A stretch of DNA of 64,000 nt from Leptodactylus fallax (GCA_947044405.1 CAMRHE010000168.1:2859001-2923000); one strand, 5' to 3'; positions 1-12,030 are shown, counted from the first letter of the stretch. A program made the numbers and translations. Notes: generated by a model not told the origin, from the sequence alone.

Positions 1-1220
1 CCTGGGCTGTATGGTGTTAAAAGCACTGGAGAAATCAAAGAACATTATTCTCACCGTGTTCCCTGGTTTTTCCAGGTGAGACAGAGCCCTGTGCAGAAGG
101 TGGATGATGGCATCATCTACCCCAATGCCCGGTCGATAAGCAAACTGGAGAGGGTCCATAGCGGGGCTCACTAGAGGGCGAAGATGTGTGAGAACCAATC
201 TCTCTAAGATCTTCATCAAGTGGGATGTCAGTGCTACAGGTCTGTAGTCGTTGAGGTCCATAGGGTGAGGTTTCTTTGGAACTGGTACCACACAAGAAGA
301 TTTCCATAATTCAGGGACTATTTCCTGCCTCAGGCTCATATTATACATATATGTAATTATACCACACAGCTGGTCCCCACAAGTCTTAATTAGCCTTGCA
401 CTGATGTCATCTGGCCCTGCGGCTTTCCTCACCTTGATCTTTTTCATCTCCTTCCTCACCTGGGCCCGTGTGAAGGTCAGACTGTGGTCAGATAAAGACA
501 GATTTCTGGATTTACTGGTCTGTTGGGAAGTAGCCACATGGGGTGAATGGGGTGAAGTCATTGTGGTGAGGGGAGCTGAAGGACATTCTGGGGTGGGAGG
601 AGCTGGTGTGTGATCAAATCTGTTGAAGAATAGGTTTAGTTCATTAAGCCAGTTAACATCTGCCTCAATCTGGCAGACCGACTGTTTATGACCCGAAATT
701 GACTTAAGCCCCTCCCAGACCCCCCTTATGTCTTTTCTTTCCATTTGCTTTTCCATTTTTTCCTTATAACTGGCTTTTCCTTGCATGATTAGATGCCTCA
801 GCTCCTTTTGTACTTCCCTCAACCCCTCCTTATCTCTTGTCCTGAATGCCATCTTTTTCTCCTTAAGTAGTGTTTTTATATCAGCGTTAATCCATGGTTT
901 GTTGTTGGAGAAGCACCTCACCACTTTTGTGGGTACTGTGTTGTCCACACAAAAATTTATGTAGTCCGTTATGCAGTGTGTGAGTCCTTCTATATCTTCT
1001 CCATATGAATCCTGCAAAACTTCCCATGCGGTTGTGTCAAAACAATCCCTCAGAGCCTCATCACTCTCCTCGGACCATATCCTCACTGTGCAGGTGACAG
1101 CTGGTTCTCTACGTACAAGTGGCTTGTACACAGGTCGGAGATGTACTAGGTTGTGATCCGATCTTCCCAGGGGCGATAGGGCTGATGAGTTATATGCCTC
1201 CCTCACGTATAGCCACATTA
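1..1220 (-). mobile_element. L2-type LINE ORF2 fragment, open to the window edge
   Basis: Read on the minus strand, one frame stays open from about 1220 to base 1. It covers the end of the endonuclease domain (GRSDHNLVHL near 1140-1170), the linker (NNKPWINADIKTLLKEKK, 850-910) and the start of the reverse transcriptase (AAGPDDISARL near 390-420, VPVPKKPHPMDLNDYRPVAL near 230-290, QFAYRPGIGVDDAI near 105-145, FFDFSSAFNTIQP at 4-42). These blocks are typical of L2-clade LINEs of fish and amphibians, where the protein nicks the target and copies its RNA. I checked the frame codon by codon and found no stop. The 5' end is truncated at about 1220, next to a TATC microsatellite. The YxDD box and C-terminus would lie left of the window. 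The clade is inferred from recalled family motifs. Confidence 0.85.
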
Positions 1221-1242
1221 ATATGATTGAATTAGAACACTA

Positions 1243-1286
1243 TCTATCTATCTATCTATCTATCTTTTTTTTTTATCTATCTAGAT
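1243..1286. repeat. (TATC)n microsatellite with T-run
   Basis: Several tandem TATC units, a T-run, then further TATC units. It abuts the truncated 5' side of the LINE. Confidence 0.9.
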
Positions 1287-1603
1287 ATGTGGGTGAACCG
1301 CAAATATGTACATAATTATTTCCAAACTTACTGTCAGAGGAAATGTACTGTTTGTCTTCTCTTTCTGTTCCTTTCTGTTTTAGGTGCTGGGCCAAATCCA
1401 GTATCTGCTATACTAGTCACACTGTCTTTCATCTGTCCCCTGCTTCTGAGTACACCGTACAGATGGTAGCATGACAGCAGGATCAGACTACACAGGGTTT
1501 ATTTGTAGTCTGTAACCACAGAGATGCATAGGTTTGCATAGGATTTGTAGACAAAATGGTGGAACATTGTCTACCATTGCTTGTTTTTTGTGTGAGCATA
1601 CCA
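1287..1603. other. Unassigned non-coding stretch
   Basis: No gene, motif or repeat recognised. Short open frames on both strands overlap and lack any family signature. Confidence 0.5.
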
Positions 1604-1939
1604 TTAAAGGAGTTGTCTGGGTTAAAATTGTATTTTTTAATGAGGCCGGGGTAGGTAAAAAAATAAAAAAAAACATATTCACCTGTCCCCAGTACTCTGT
1701 GGCCGGAAGTCCCCGCCACACGTGACCGCTGAGGCCGATGAGCAGCCTCAGCGAAAGGGGACCCAGGATGTCACAGCTGGCGAGGAATTCCACAGAAGAC
1801 AGCTGAGCAGCAGGACAGGACCATGCATAGAGGATACCAGAGTACTGGGGACAGGTGAGTATGGGGTTTTTGTTTGTTTGTTTTTTTTACCTCCCCAGCC
1901 TAATTAAATTAAAATATTTTAGCCTGGACAACCTCTTTA
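1604..1939. repeat. TTAA-type MITE, family I
   Basis: Begins TTAAAGGAGTTGTCTGG and ends CCTGGACAACCTCTTTAG, so the termini are inverted. The core has the family order CCTGTCCCCAGTACTC, CACGTGACCGCTGAGGCC, GGGGACAGGTGAGTATG and CACCTCCCC-like blocks, also seen at 20310, 21331, 36108 and 37440. There is no coding capacity. TTAA plus AGGRR termini resemble Xenopus T2/Kolobok MITEs; that assignment is inferred. Confidence 0.75.
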
Positions 1940-4880
1940 GTGTCACCTACCATTAGTGTTTTATAGAAGGCCATTTAGTAGACACGAAATATACAAATCA
2001 GTAGAATTCAATGATAACTTAATAGGCAGAGACAATGCTTAGGATGAAACAACCTATGAGATTAGAGTGGGATATATGATGTGGCACTGTAACTGTTCCT
2101 TTTTCTAACACATATGAAAGGTTAATTCTAGCTAGTGCTTACCTGTACAAAATAGTGTGGTATAAGATACAGCGATCAAAAACAGTGATGAGATTTTTTT
2201 TTTTTTTTAAGCGGCATTAACCATCATGACCTAGCAAAATGAAGGGAAATGGTTTAACAGAACTGTCAGATTCAATATAGCTAATAAAAGCATGGATAAA
2301 TGTTTATTACATAGAGGAGACAGATCATTTCTGTACAGAAATTGAGGATGACCTTTACTGATAGCTCTTATCTGCCCAATATCCCAGAGAAAAAAGGAAT
2401 GCAAAATAAAACCATATCTTCTAATAGTTATTCAAGAATAGCAATCCAATGTAGCAAAGGACACCAGTTGCTGCTTTAGATTTATTATGCAAGGTTGTCA
2501 CCCTGCGTATTTTTGATTTGGAATTATTTAAAACATGTTGTTGTCCCCATTCTTCAAACTATTTCCGTGACTGCAGAAATTATTAATATGCGTTGTAATA
2601 TAAAATACTGTGCATTCATATTCATTTGAAAGTGGTAAAAATATCAGTTGCAACTTTTATTTTAATGTGAAAGTATAAGGGACTCTCACTTTAATAATTC
2701 ATGCATGTGCTTGCTCCAGTTAGTGCCAAGTGCCCTATCTTGTTTTTGACATCAAATATCCATATGACCATGTACATGAGCCATATAATGTAGACCACAA
2801 TAAATAGAACCAAAAACATAGGCCCACATGCTGGCACTGATCTTTTCATGGCACTCACCAACTCTTGTTCTGCTCTGTTTCACTCTATCATCCAGATGAT
2901 AGACATAGTTTAGGAAATATCTATTTATGCAATGCCCTTATATCTAAGTGAAAATTAAGCAAAAGTAAAACCATGCTTTAATTTTGCTTTAAAAAATGAG
3001 TGATAGCTAAAGGCAGGAAATTTGGCTTACCATAGCCGTTTACATCAAATTTCAGAAAATTATTTTGCATCAATGCTATTTTATGGTCTTAGTTCTTCAT
3101 AGAATTTTAAAAAAGTAATATATATGTCCTTTTATCTATAGCAGACAGCATAAATTATTCCCCACTCATTGACCATCTCTATGTATACATAAAACATATT
3201 ATGGTGTCCATACAACCGTTATCCCAGCTAATCTGAATAGCTAGAGGGCAAAGGTTAGAAGGCGTGGACGTTCCCACTGTTCACTCTTTAATTTGTAGAG
3301 GGAATTGTGACCTTAAGTCATTATAAATCTCCTGGACTTGTGTAAGTCACTCCAGCTATGCAGTCAAGTTCAAGCCATTGTAAGAAGGCAAAGCATATCC
3401 AGTTCTAAAAGGATTTCAATATATTCTTCATTTACATGTATAAGTGAACAACATTCACCCAAAGGAAATAAGCCTTATTTAGTACTATTACTTGTTATTC
3501 TCTTTCTCAGGCTGTTACCTTTTATGATTTACTGGTATGTCAGAGTATACAGAAGTATATTATGGGTTAACTACATTAGCATCCTGTGTGATATATCTAC
3601 AGTCTTCATAGCTCAGGTCGGAGATATCTTTGTGTACCTAGAACAGAGTTATTAAAGTCTGTACGTGTTTCTCCTCACATCACGAGCTACGAATCTAATC
3701 TTCTCCAAATGAGCTGCTTTACAAACAAATCTTTTTAAGCAAAAATCATATCTGTTTCAGTGAAGGAGAATAATGCTAATGACAATGTAGAAATTCAGAG
3801 ATGAAATGAGGTATGAATATTTGGAAGATAAGACAATTACCACCTCAGAAACAATATATTTGTAAAGCTAATTTCTCCAGAACAGGAACAATTTCCTTAC
3901 ACTTGACCCCTTCTTCACTGCTTTGTCCATGCTTGAACTCTCCTTGAACTTTGAAGATCTGTCTCGAGGATATGATATGACCATCTCTTTTGCATCTGGT
4001 TATTCTAGCTCCTATTTCCAACCCTAAACCGGACATTAATGTGATTTACAAACCAAGCCACCTGACATGGGTTGGGATCTGGATCAACCTTTCATGCCCG
4101 GGAATTAATGTGAAAATCTCTGACTTTAAATGGTCTGGCACACTGAAAGTGCACATTTTGGAATTCATGAGGCATGGGAGATGTTGAAATTTTAATTCTT
4201 TTTAGTTTTTTTTTTTTTAAATTAGTTTATACAGTATAAGAATAATTTGAGTTTAGGTTAAGGTTAGTTAAACATTGGATTTTATTGATAACGCTATGAT
4301 AATATTAGTTTGGGAGTCAGAATACATGACTTTGGTATGAAGCATTCTTATCCATATTATTTTTTAATGCATGTAAATGAAAAGATTTGAACATGTTAAA
4401 GTGGAGACCATTTAACACTATATTTCTGCTGATCATTGGGTGTAAACTGTTCACATTGAGATTTCAGATGGCCAAAAACCATTGCGTCAGCCCCTTTTTA
4501 GGAACTGTAAGAGTTTGACAGACACCAACAAAGGTAATAATTGTCAATCTGTTATGTATTTTTTCACAGTACTGTTTAGGGACAGATACTGTCAGCTGAT
4601 GGCCACTGTGAAAGAAAAGTTATGGACCCCTTGTTTTGCAATAGCTTTACGTCTCTCTAACAATCCACCAGTAATCGTAAGACATGAAGTTCATTAGCTT
4701 AGGCATTTACCTGTAATCTAATAGATGGTAGAAATTTGTTGCGAAGGTGATGGCCCCCTGACCTATTGGGCTCCTGTGCAGCTGCAAAGTTTACACCAAT
4801 GGTATGTCCGCACCTAATGTTGTTAACAGCAATACTTGGAAGATTGTGTATCTGAAAAAAAGTCTTAAGTTTATTCTTTA
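1940..4880. other. AT-rich intergenic DNA, no gene seen
   Basis: No motif-bearing ORF, element terminus or RNA gene was recognised. A poly-T run lies near 2193-2207 and another near 4206-4219. The 105-codon frame at 3338-3655 has no recognisable domain. Confidence 0.5.
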
Positions 4881-5279
4881 TTAAAAGGAACCTTGCACAT
4901 TTGAAATGCCAGAATGCTATAGTTATTGGAAAATCCTATAGTTATTGGAAAAACTTTAATAAAACTTTAATTCACTGCACTTTGTAGTCTTAGAAGTCTT
5001 ACTCAGCGACTAACAGCTATCTCTGTATGCACACACAGGGGTGGATTAAGGGTACCACGAGCCCCAGGCTGTTTAGAAAGTATTTCCCCCCCCTGAAAAT
5101 CTAGCAAATTTGCACATGTTGAGCCATGCCTATTATTTGCTCAGTGTGAAAAAGCAAAGACAAATTCTGCAAACTAAGTATGTTATGCTATATTATGCTC
5201 TTACCCCACACAGTCCCTTTGAGCTCAATAAAGTAAAATTGCCTTTCTCTGTTTAGTAATGAAATGTCTTTAGTGCACT

Positions 5280-5515
5280 CACATGTATAATGCTTGTTAG
5301 TGCCAAACAGTATAACGTGCCCTAAGTAGCCACCACAAACTATAATGTACCCTTAGTAGCCACTATACTATATAATGTCTCCCTAGAGGCCAACCTACTG
5401 TATATTGTTCATTAATGGCCACCATACAATATAATGCTGCCTTAGTGGCCAACAATCGGTATACTGCTCCCTTAGTGGCAAACAATCAGTATAATGCCTA
5501 TTAACGGCTACAAAA
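5280..5515. repeat. Degenerate minisatellite, about 35-40 bp unit
   Basis: About six irregular copies built on CCCTTAGTGGCCACCATAC and TATAATG. Related arrays occur at 8800-9065, 20100-20290 and 57820-58010, all inside hAT-like elements. Confidence 0.6.
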
Positions 5516-5704
5516 AAAGAAAGAAATACTCACCCCATTCCCGTTACAGTCACCTACTGCTCTGTGGTGTAGTCAGCCATCTCTCATCTAACATCATTGC
5601 ACTACCAGTGATCTGTTCGCTGAGGCTACATGCCTAAAGTCCTGTTTCTTAAGAGGGAGACAGGTTTTAGGGTAGGAAGGAGTCATAGACATACCCTCCT
5701 GCGG

Positions 5705-5935
5705 TAGCCTAATGTTGGGCTCAGTGGTTAGCACTGCAGTCTTGCAGAACTGGAGTCCTGGGTTTGAATCCTGCCATGGACAACATCTGTAAGGACTTTG
5801 TATGTTCTCCCTGTGTTTGCGTAGGCTTCCTCCCATACTCCAAAGACCTACTGATAGGGAATGTAGCTTGTGAGTCCTATATGGACTATATAGACAAGTA
5901 AGCATAATGAATAAATAAAATAAGTAAATTAAAAA
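5705..5935 (+). mobile_element. V-SINE, tRNA-derived head
   Basis: The head has a box A-like block GGCTCAGTGGTTAGCAC and a box B-like block GGGTTTGAATCCTG, as in a Pol III tRNA promoter. It is followed by a conserved SINE body (TTTGTATGTTCTCCCTGTG, then TTCCTCCCATACTCCAAAGA) and an A-rich AATAAATAAA tail. The layout matches vertebrate V-SINEs, which are mobilised by a LINE partner. A second, minus-strand copy lies at 49612-49850. It is not a functional tRNA gene, since there is no cloverleaf 3' half. Confidence 0.8.
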
Positions 5936-6201
5936 AAAAAAATGTTGATAGTAGTATGGGCAATATGCCATGGGGCCACTTTGCATCCTCAGGCCCCTGG
6001 CAATAACCCAAATTTCTGTTCTTATAATCCACCCCTGTGCACATTCATATAGGGGTGACAGGTAATCGCTCTGTAGGACTACACACTGGACTCATAATAA
6101 GCAGAGTTTTAAATCAATGAATGACAAGCTATTCTGAATCTCCTCAGCTCATCCTGTTCTGCTGCCTACACAGTGGATTGCATGTGACAGGTTCGCTTTA
6201 A

Positions 6202-8130
6202 TGGAAAGTTAACGTATTGGGGGTGACTTGCTCACAGTGTCCAAATTGTCCACCCTATTAGATAAGCCATTTCATAGACCATAAGACCATTTCAATCTTG
6301 TTCCATGACAATGAGTAAAGTGAATTTTGAAGGCTATTCTAGAGACAGGAGGGATTATAAATAGTACTAAGAAATTAATTTTGCACTGTATACATATATA
6401 TCCGTACATGCGATAATGAAACATTCTGATAGTCCAGCATCAGAAATGACTATTTAGGGTACTCCTGTTTAGATCTCATGAAAGAGTATTCCCATTTACA
6501 ACATTTATGGCATCTCCAGGTGAGATGCCATAAATGGCCCGTACATGCAGCTTGGAACCTGTACCTATTTCAGAACAAAATTTGCAGTGTATAGAGATGA
6601 CTGTGCATGTTTGGCTCTCTCCATTTACTTCTATGGCGTTCCAAAATAGCTGAGTAGGGAATGGATAAAGATGCACATGTGTGACTTGCATCTAACAGAC
6701 ATTTATATCATATCCTGTAAATATGCCATAAATTTTGCAGAAGAGAATAACTCCTTACTTAATACCCACTAAATTTACAGGCAAGTCTTGTATACATTTT
6801 TACACCATATAATAATCAGAATGTCTGATAATCTGACACCTATCTAATCTCATTATGTTTTAATACATATATAAATTTATTTATATATCATGCAAAAGTG
6901 TAATAGCAAAAACTGGAAAATGATATGGTAACGGCAGTAAAACCCTGAACATGGAATTCCAAAAACTTTCTATTGCTTCATTCTCTCATTTCTACTTTTA
7001 AATGGTTGAATGAGTAAAGAAGTCATAGAGAATTGTAGTGACTCCACAGTATATAAAATCCTTTAGATGAGGGCTGCTGGGATGTTTAACATGCAGTTCA
7101 CAGTACGATGCAGATTGTGTATATATAAGATGATGAGCAACAAAAAGAAATATAATCTGTATTGCAATGCTTCCCTTAACAAGCACAAGGGAAAATGAAT
7201 TGAAACATTTTCTTGATTGCGTTCATCGTCCTTTCCAGAAATGAATGAGCACGTTTCTCTGCTCCTACCCAGACAATTTCTCTCTCTTTCTCATTCCGCT
7301 TCCTAACCAAGTGTCACAAGATGGTAAAAGTGACAAGCTTAAGAAAATGAAGATCTCATTCTGTTTGAATATTATGTTAACCCCCGAGCCTCACTGCTTC
7401 ATTTGTCAGCTTTTCCATATCTCTCTCCCCCCGCCATGCCTGACCCTTTTGGTCTGATTATGTATGATCAATGTGCACATTTACAGTGGGGATCTTCCCA
7501 TATATCCAGACCCTCGGCCTCTAGTCACTCATGCAGATAATAACAGCGGTTCTACTCACTTGCCCATAACTACAAGCTTCATTAAATGGAAAGGATGTCA
7601 CCAAATGTCCCTTTAGCCATCTTTTTTTTTTTTTTTTAACCATGAGGCTTGCAAAATAATGATCATTTTGTAAAATAAGTTCATTTATCAGCATCGTTTT
7701 GATAGGGTTTCTCTTAATAAGCAACTAATTGGAAGTAGAAGGTTGAACCCGCATTGTTGTGTTCACAATACTTTACAATAATTTAGTCTCAAAAAAGTGC
7801 AAATGTTATCTTTAATCAGTTTCTTATATATCATGTTAATATTAGGACTATAAACTGATTAGTAAGTATATGTTGTATTTATTCATGTTAGTTTTTTCTT
7901 AAAAGGAACAGTAAACCTAGAAATGAGTTTGAAAAGAAAACAAGTAAAAGTCTTGCCTCCCTCCTCCCACTTGTTTTTCAGTCTGCAGCATTTTTTGCAT
8001 GTTCCTGAAACAAATGGCCTTGTAGGAATCCTGCACAGGGATTGGATTCCTGTGATCTCCATTTTTCTGTGATTTTCCATTTTCAACTGGAAAACTGTTA
8101 AAGGGGTGGAGCTTAGCCAAGCTGCAGAAC
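6202..8130. other. AT-rich intergenic DNA
   Basis: No gene recognised. A poly-T run lies at 7622-7637. A T2-like start TTAAAAGGAACAGTAAACC at 7899 suggests a small TTAA MITE ending near 8100, but its right terminus is unclear. Confidence 0.45.
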
Positions 8131-8283
8131 TTAAAGGGGTTTTCTGGAATTTTTTTTATCGGAATGGATAAACCATAAATATCAGATCAATGGGGAACTG
8201 ACAACTGATCACTGCACTGATCAGCTTTTCAGGACTTGGAACTTGTACTATACAGTGTATGTAGCTGGAAGTAAATGGCTCCG
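8131..8283. repeat. TTAA MITE family II fragment
   Basis: Begins TTAAAGGGGTTTTCTGGAAT and continues with the family II body (CCATAAATATCAGATCAATGG, then a GATCAGCTTTTC block) seen at 20755 and 21689. The right half is absent, replaced by the Helitron. Confidence 0.55.
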
Positions 8284-8799
8284 TCTCTTATATATATAAA
8301 AATCAGGTTCTGTCTTTCTGTCTGTTCTTTATGCGTGACCAAACGACTGGACCGATCCTCACCAAATTTGGCATACATGTATATCAGGTGTCCAGGAATA
8401 TTTTAGACTGGGTCTCAGCTCTAAAGGATGTACTGTTCCTGAGATACAGTATTCCCAAAAAATGACCAGCATTAGCTAATACAAGCCTGCAAGTCTTTCA
8501 CTCATATTCCAACTGCCATACACACGGTCACATGACCCTTATCAGCCAATAGAAGCTCGCAGGCGTTTAGTCTCCTCAGGCACACAGGTTTCCATAGCAC
8601 CCAAGCTATTTATGACCTGTATTAGTCAATAGCAGTTCGCAGGTCCTTAAATATTCAGTCATATCACATGTATCAGCCAATATAAGTTCACGTTTAATTT
8701 ACCAGGTTTCCATAACAACACAGCCATAAATAGACTGTGCCTATACTGGACTCAGTGCCGTAACTAGGAATGGCTGGGCCCCAAGACGAACAAACTGCA

Positions 8800-9065
8800 T
8801 TCCTACACACACTATTATGCCCCATAGTGGCCCCTTCACACACTATTATGCCCCATAGTGGCCCCTGCACACACTATTATGCCCCATAGTGGCCCCTGCA
8901 CACACTATTATGCCCCATAGTGGCCCCTGCACACATTATTATGCCCCATAGTGGCCCCTGTACACACTATTAAGCCCCATAGTGGCCCTTGCACGCAGTA
9001 TTCTGCCCCATAGTAGTCCCTGCACGCAGTATTATGCTCCATAGTGGCCCCTTCATATAGTATTA
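8800..9065. repeat. 31-bp minisatellite
   Basis: About eight copies of a 31-bp unit built on CACACTATTATGCCCCATAG and TGGCCCCTG. The array is the central part of the hAT-like element. Confidence 0.85.
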
Positions 9066-9257
9066 TGCGCACTTCCCGCTACCTCTTCAATGTTGGACCA
9101 GATATCACGTGAGCCAGGCATGCATCGCAACACATAATGACGTTGGACTGGCCCACTGACATCTGGAACGTCACCAAGGAGGCTCGAATCCTGCTGGAGT
9201 TCAGGGGAGGTATTTAACAGTGTTTTTTTATGTTCCCTCAACTCCTTGGGGCCTCCG

Positions 9258-9303
9258 ATCATTATACTCTGGGGTCTGAAAAGTCCCCAGAGTATAATGA
9301 TAG
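9258..9303. repeat. Palindrome, 17-bp arms
   Basis: ATCATTATACTCTGGGG, about 9 bp of loop, then CCCCAGAGTATAATGAT. A diverged version (TCATTATGCTTTGGGG) is at about 57765 and half of it near 20050, so it belongs to the repeat family and is not a local event. Confidence 0.75.
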
Positions 9304-10269
9304 CAGTGTTTGTGGGGTTCACGGCCCGCAGGCCTTACTTACCGATCCTCGCTCCTGCTCACAGCCGCCTCCGCAGAAGGTGAAACGCAGGTGGCCGTGA
9401 GCAGGAGCGGGGATCAGTAAGTAAATAGGGCCCGTTACCTGCTGGTGTTACACCAACATGTAACGGCCTATTAAAAAAAAAAAATCATCAGTGGCTTGCC
9501 GGGACCCCTAAAGTCCCGGGCCCTGTGGCAGCCCCTACCGCCACTACTCCGGTATTTACCCCGCTGACTGGACTGCCATACTGGATTTCAGCATTCTTAT
9601 AAATTGTAACATTTTTAAACTACTCATGCCCCCTGCAGCAAAACCTCAAGCCCGTCTCCAATCTGTAAAGGTATGTCACAGACAACAGCGAGCTGCTGAA
9701 ACAACCCAGCAGACCCAAGCCCGTCTCCAATCTGACAAGGCATTGTCAGCCACATGCACACAGCTGCACTCCATGTTTCCATAACAACCCAGCCATTTTT
9801 CTTCACTGCTGTGGGTCAGCTTTAAAGGGGCAGGGCACTGTGAATGACACTGTTGCACACAACTTTACTCCAGGTTTTCCATAACAACCAATCGCAGGTC
9901 TTTCACTGATATCCAAACTGAGATACATATGATCACATGAAGCTTATGGACCAATGGAAAATCGCAGGTTCTTCAGACTTGACATACACACAGCTTTACA
10001 CCAGGTTTCCATAGCAACCAAGCTATTTATGACCTGTATGAGTCAATAGCAGTTCGCAGGTCCTTAAATATTCAGTCATATGATGTGCATCAGCCAATAT
10101 AAGTTCACATTTCATTTACCAGGTTTCCATAGCAACACAGCCATAAATAGACTATACCTATACTGGACTGCCATACTGGATGTCAAGTGCAAAACTGGCC
10201 AATTCTAATGGGGCCACTACACAAACAAAAAATGAAATGTCCCCCTGCGAAGCCGGGTCCTTCTGCTAG

Positions 10270-10964
10270 TATATTATATAGTAGCTAAGCTGCGCTATTA
10301 CAACTCAACTCTCATTCACTCCAGTTGGAGCAAAACTGTAGTAATGCCACCATACAATATGCAAAGCCCCATCTGCTTTGCTTCTATACATTATATCATC
10401 GTGTGCCAGGCATCAGTCTCAAACAGCTGATTGGTGCAGGGTCAGTTTTTGTCTCCCCCACCTGCTCCAGACAGTTGTCTTACAGTCAAAGACAGGATCG
10501 TGAGATAGTCATGGTGAGTTAATTATGCTGTAAATAAAGTGGTGTGGACACACCTTAAACAGTTTGGCTGCTCACCTCTTGTTCTACGTGGATGGGCAGT
10601 GGAGGGGTTCAACTACTATTCGCACTGAGCATACAGTGTTTTGGTGCAGTGTGACACATTCTAAGCCAATAGTTATTAAGGTTGCATCTCATGTTATCTT
10701 GTATTTGCTTATGTCAGAAATTAAATTATGACATGCACTGTGTGTTCTATTGAGGAGTATGTGTCACTTTGACTGGTGCAGGTCATCTACAGATTGCTCG
10801 ATGGCTCTTGATATAAGGAACTGTTTTGAGTCTATGAGTTGCACCACGGGTGAAGTTGAGTTTTGCCCTCCCATAGTGCAAATTACTGATGGATCAAAGC
10901 ACAGGAGTAGATTAACAAAGTAATAGGACTTTTTTGTATTTTCTACATTTAGTGATCCTTTAGT
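10270..10964. other. Unassigned non-coding stretch
   Basis: No element ends or coding motifs recognised. Confidence 0.45.
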
Positions 10965-11075
10965 TTAAAGAGGTTGTCTGAGATTATAAAAATAGAGTCT
11001 GCTTTTTTTCCCAAAAACAGAGCCACTTTTTTCCATTTACTATGACTGGTATTGCAGCTTATGTCTATTAATTTC
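10965..11075. repeat. TTAA MITE fragment
   Basis: Starts TTAAAGAGGTTGTCTGAGAT and ends around the point where Tc1 homology begins. Only one terminus is present. It abuts the truncated Tc1 copy. Confidence 0.45.
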
Positions 11076-12030
11076 ATCTTCAATGCCCTTGCTGATGGAA
11101 GGAGGTTTGCACTCAAAATCTCATGATACATCACCCCATTCATTCTTTCATGTACACGGATCAGTCGTCCTGGTCCCTTTGCAGAGAAACAGCCCCAAAA
11201 CATGATGTTGCCAACCCCATTCTTCACAGTAGGTATGGTGTTCTTTGGATGCAACTCAGCATTCACTCTCCTCCAAACACAACGAGTTGTGTTTATACCA
11301 AACAGTTCTACTTTGGTTTCATCTGACCATATGGCATTCTCCCAATACTCTTCCGGAACATCCAAATGCTCTCTAGCAAACTTCAGACGGGCCCAGATAT
11401 GTACTGGCTTAAGCAGGGGACACGTCTGGCACTGCAGGATCTGAGTCCCTGGCGGCGTAGTGTGTTACTGACGGTAGCCTTTGTTACGTTAGTCCCAGCT
11501 TTCTGCAGGTCATTCATTAGGTCCCCCCATGTGGTTCTGGGATTTTTGCTCACCATTTTTGTGATCATTTTGACCCCACGGGGTGAGATCTTGCATGGAG
11601 CCCCTGATCGAGGGAGATTATTAGTGGTCTTGTAGATCTTCCATTTTCTAATTATTGCTTCCACAGTTGATTTCTTCACACCAAGCTGCTTGCCTATTGC
11701 AGATTCAGTCTTCCCAGCCTGGTGCAGGTCTATAATTTTGTTTCTGGTGTCCTTCCACAGCTCTTTGGTCTTCACCATAGTGGAGTTTGGAGTGTGACTG
11801 TTTGAGGTTGTGGACAGGTGTCTTTTATACTGATAACAATTTCAAACAGTTGCCAAAACTACAGGTAATGAGTGGAGGACAGAGGAGCCTCTTAAAGAAG
11901 AAGCTACAGGTCTGTGAGAGACAGAAATTTTCCTTGTTTGTAAGTGACCAAATACTTATTTTCCACCATAATTTGCAAATAAATTCTTTAAAAATCAGAC
12001 AATGTGATTTTCTAGATGTTTTCCATTTCC
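11076..12030 (-). pseudogene. Tc1 transposase remnant (CAGTGGGG family), truncated both ends
   Basis: On the minus strand the start [14 protein letters not shown] lies at 11778 with the paired helix-turn-helix DNA-binding region downstream ([18 protein letters not shown]). The frame breaks near 11380 and continues as 10949-11365 with [11 protein letters not shown], the block holding the first catalytic Asp. Homology stops near 11076, so the second Asp and the Glu are missing. The 5' side keeps part of the long inverted repeat to about 12030 but lacks the outer end. It is the same family as 12889-14459 and 63514-64000, and lies inverted to the former. Inactive. Confidence 0.85.

Larger units (their letters stand above)
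5036..6037. mobile_element. hAT-like non-autonomous element
   Basis: Termini are CAGGGGTGGATTA (5036-5048) and its exact complement TAATCCACCCCTG (6025-6037). The flanks are TGCACACA (5028-5035) and TGCACATT (6038-6045), matching at 6 of 8 bases, as expected of an aged 8-bp hAT target duplication. No transposase remains. Inside are a degenerate minisatellite (5280-5515) and a V-SINE (5705-5935). It sits within a TTAA MITE. Confidence 0.65.
4881..6201. mobile_element. TTAA-type MITE (T2-like), split by later insertions
   Basis: The left end reads TTAAAAGGAACCTTGCACAT at 4881 and the right end GTGACAGGTTCGCTTTAA at 6184-6201, giving inverted TTAAA(A/G)NGAACC termini and TTAA on both sides. Its own sequence is only about 300 bp. 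The remainder is the hAT-like element at 5036-6037. It is non-coding, so an unlinked transposase must have moved it. Kinship to Xenopus T2/Kolobok MITEs is inferred from the TTAAAGGRR-like end. Confidence 0.65.
8753..9566. mobile_element. hAT-like non-autonomous element with perfect 8-bp TSD
   Basis: The element starts CAGTGCCGTAACTAGG and ends GGTATTTACCCCGCTG, whose complement is CAGCGGGGTAAATACC, so the short terminal repeats are imperfect. ACTGGACT flanks both sides (8745-8752 and 9567-9574), an exact 8-bp duplication and the hAT signature. It contains a 31-bp minisatellite and a palindrome at 9258-9303. No coding sequence. It is inserted into the Helitron-like element and is therefore younger. 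Confidence 0.75.
8284..10269 (+). mobile_element. Helitron-like element, non-autonomous
   Basis: The left end, TCTCTTATATATATAAAAATC, leads into the phrases TCTGTCTTTCTGTCTGTTC and CACCAAATTTGGCATACATG. The right end is GCGAAGCCGGGTCCTTCTGCTAG followed by T, the CTAG-plus-T terminus expected of Helitrons. No Rep/helicase ORF is present. Internal blocks are repeated: CAATAGCAGTTCGCAGGTCC occurs near 8628 and 10047, and GGACTGCCATACTGGAT near 9570 and 10165. I could not place the 5' insertion base exactly, and the 3' hairpin is weak. Elements of this class move by rolling-circle replication. Confidence 0.65.

Noticed and set aside
3338..3655. 105-codon frame with a hydrophobic stretch
   Set aside because: No conserved neighbours, splice context or recognised domain; chance is likely.
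5715..5785. tRNA gene
   Set aside because: The A and B boxes belong to a SINE head; the cloverleaf is not maintained and the SINE body follows.
5594..5986. 130-codon minus frame
   Set aside because: It lies over the V-SINE and runs antisense to it; a shadow frame.
8800..9065. CRISPR-like regular repeat
   Set aside because: Units abut without unique spacers: a minisatellite in a eukaryotic transposon.
9053..9322. 89-codon minus frame
   Set aside because: Lies in the non-coding hAT-like element and its palindrome.
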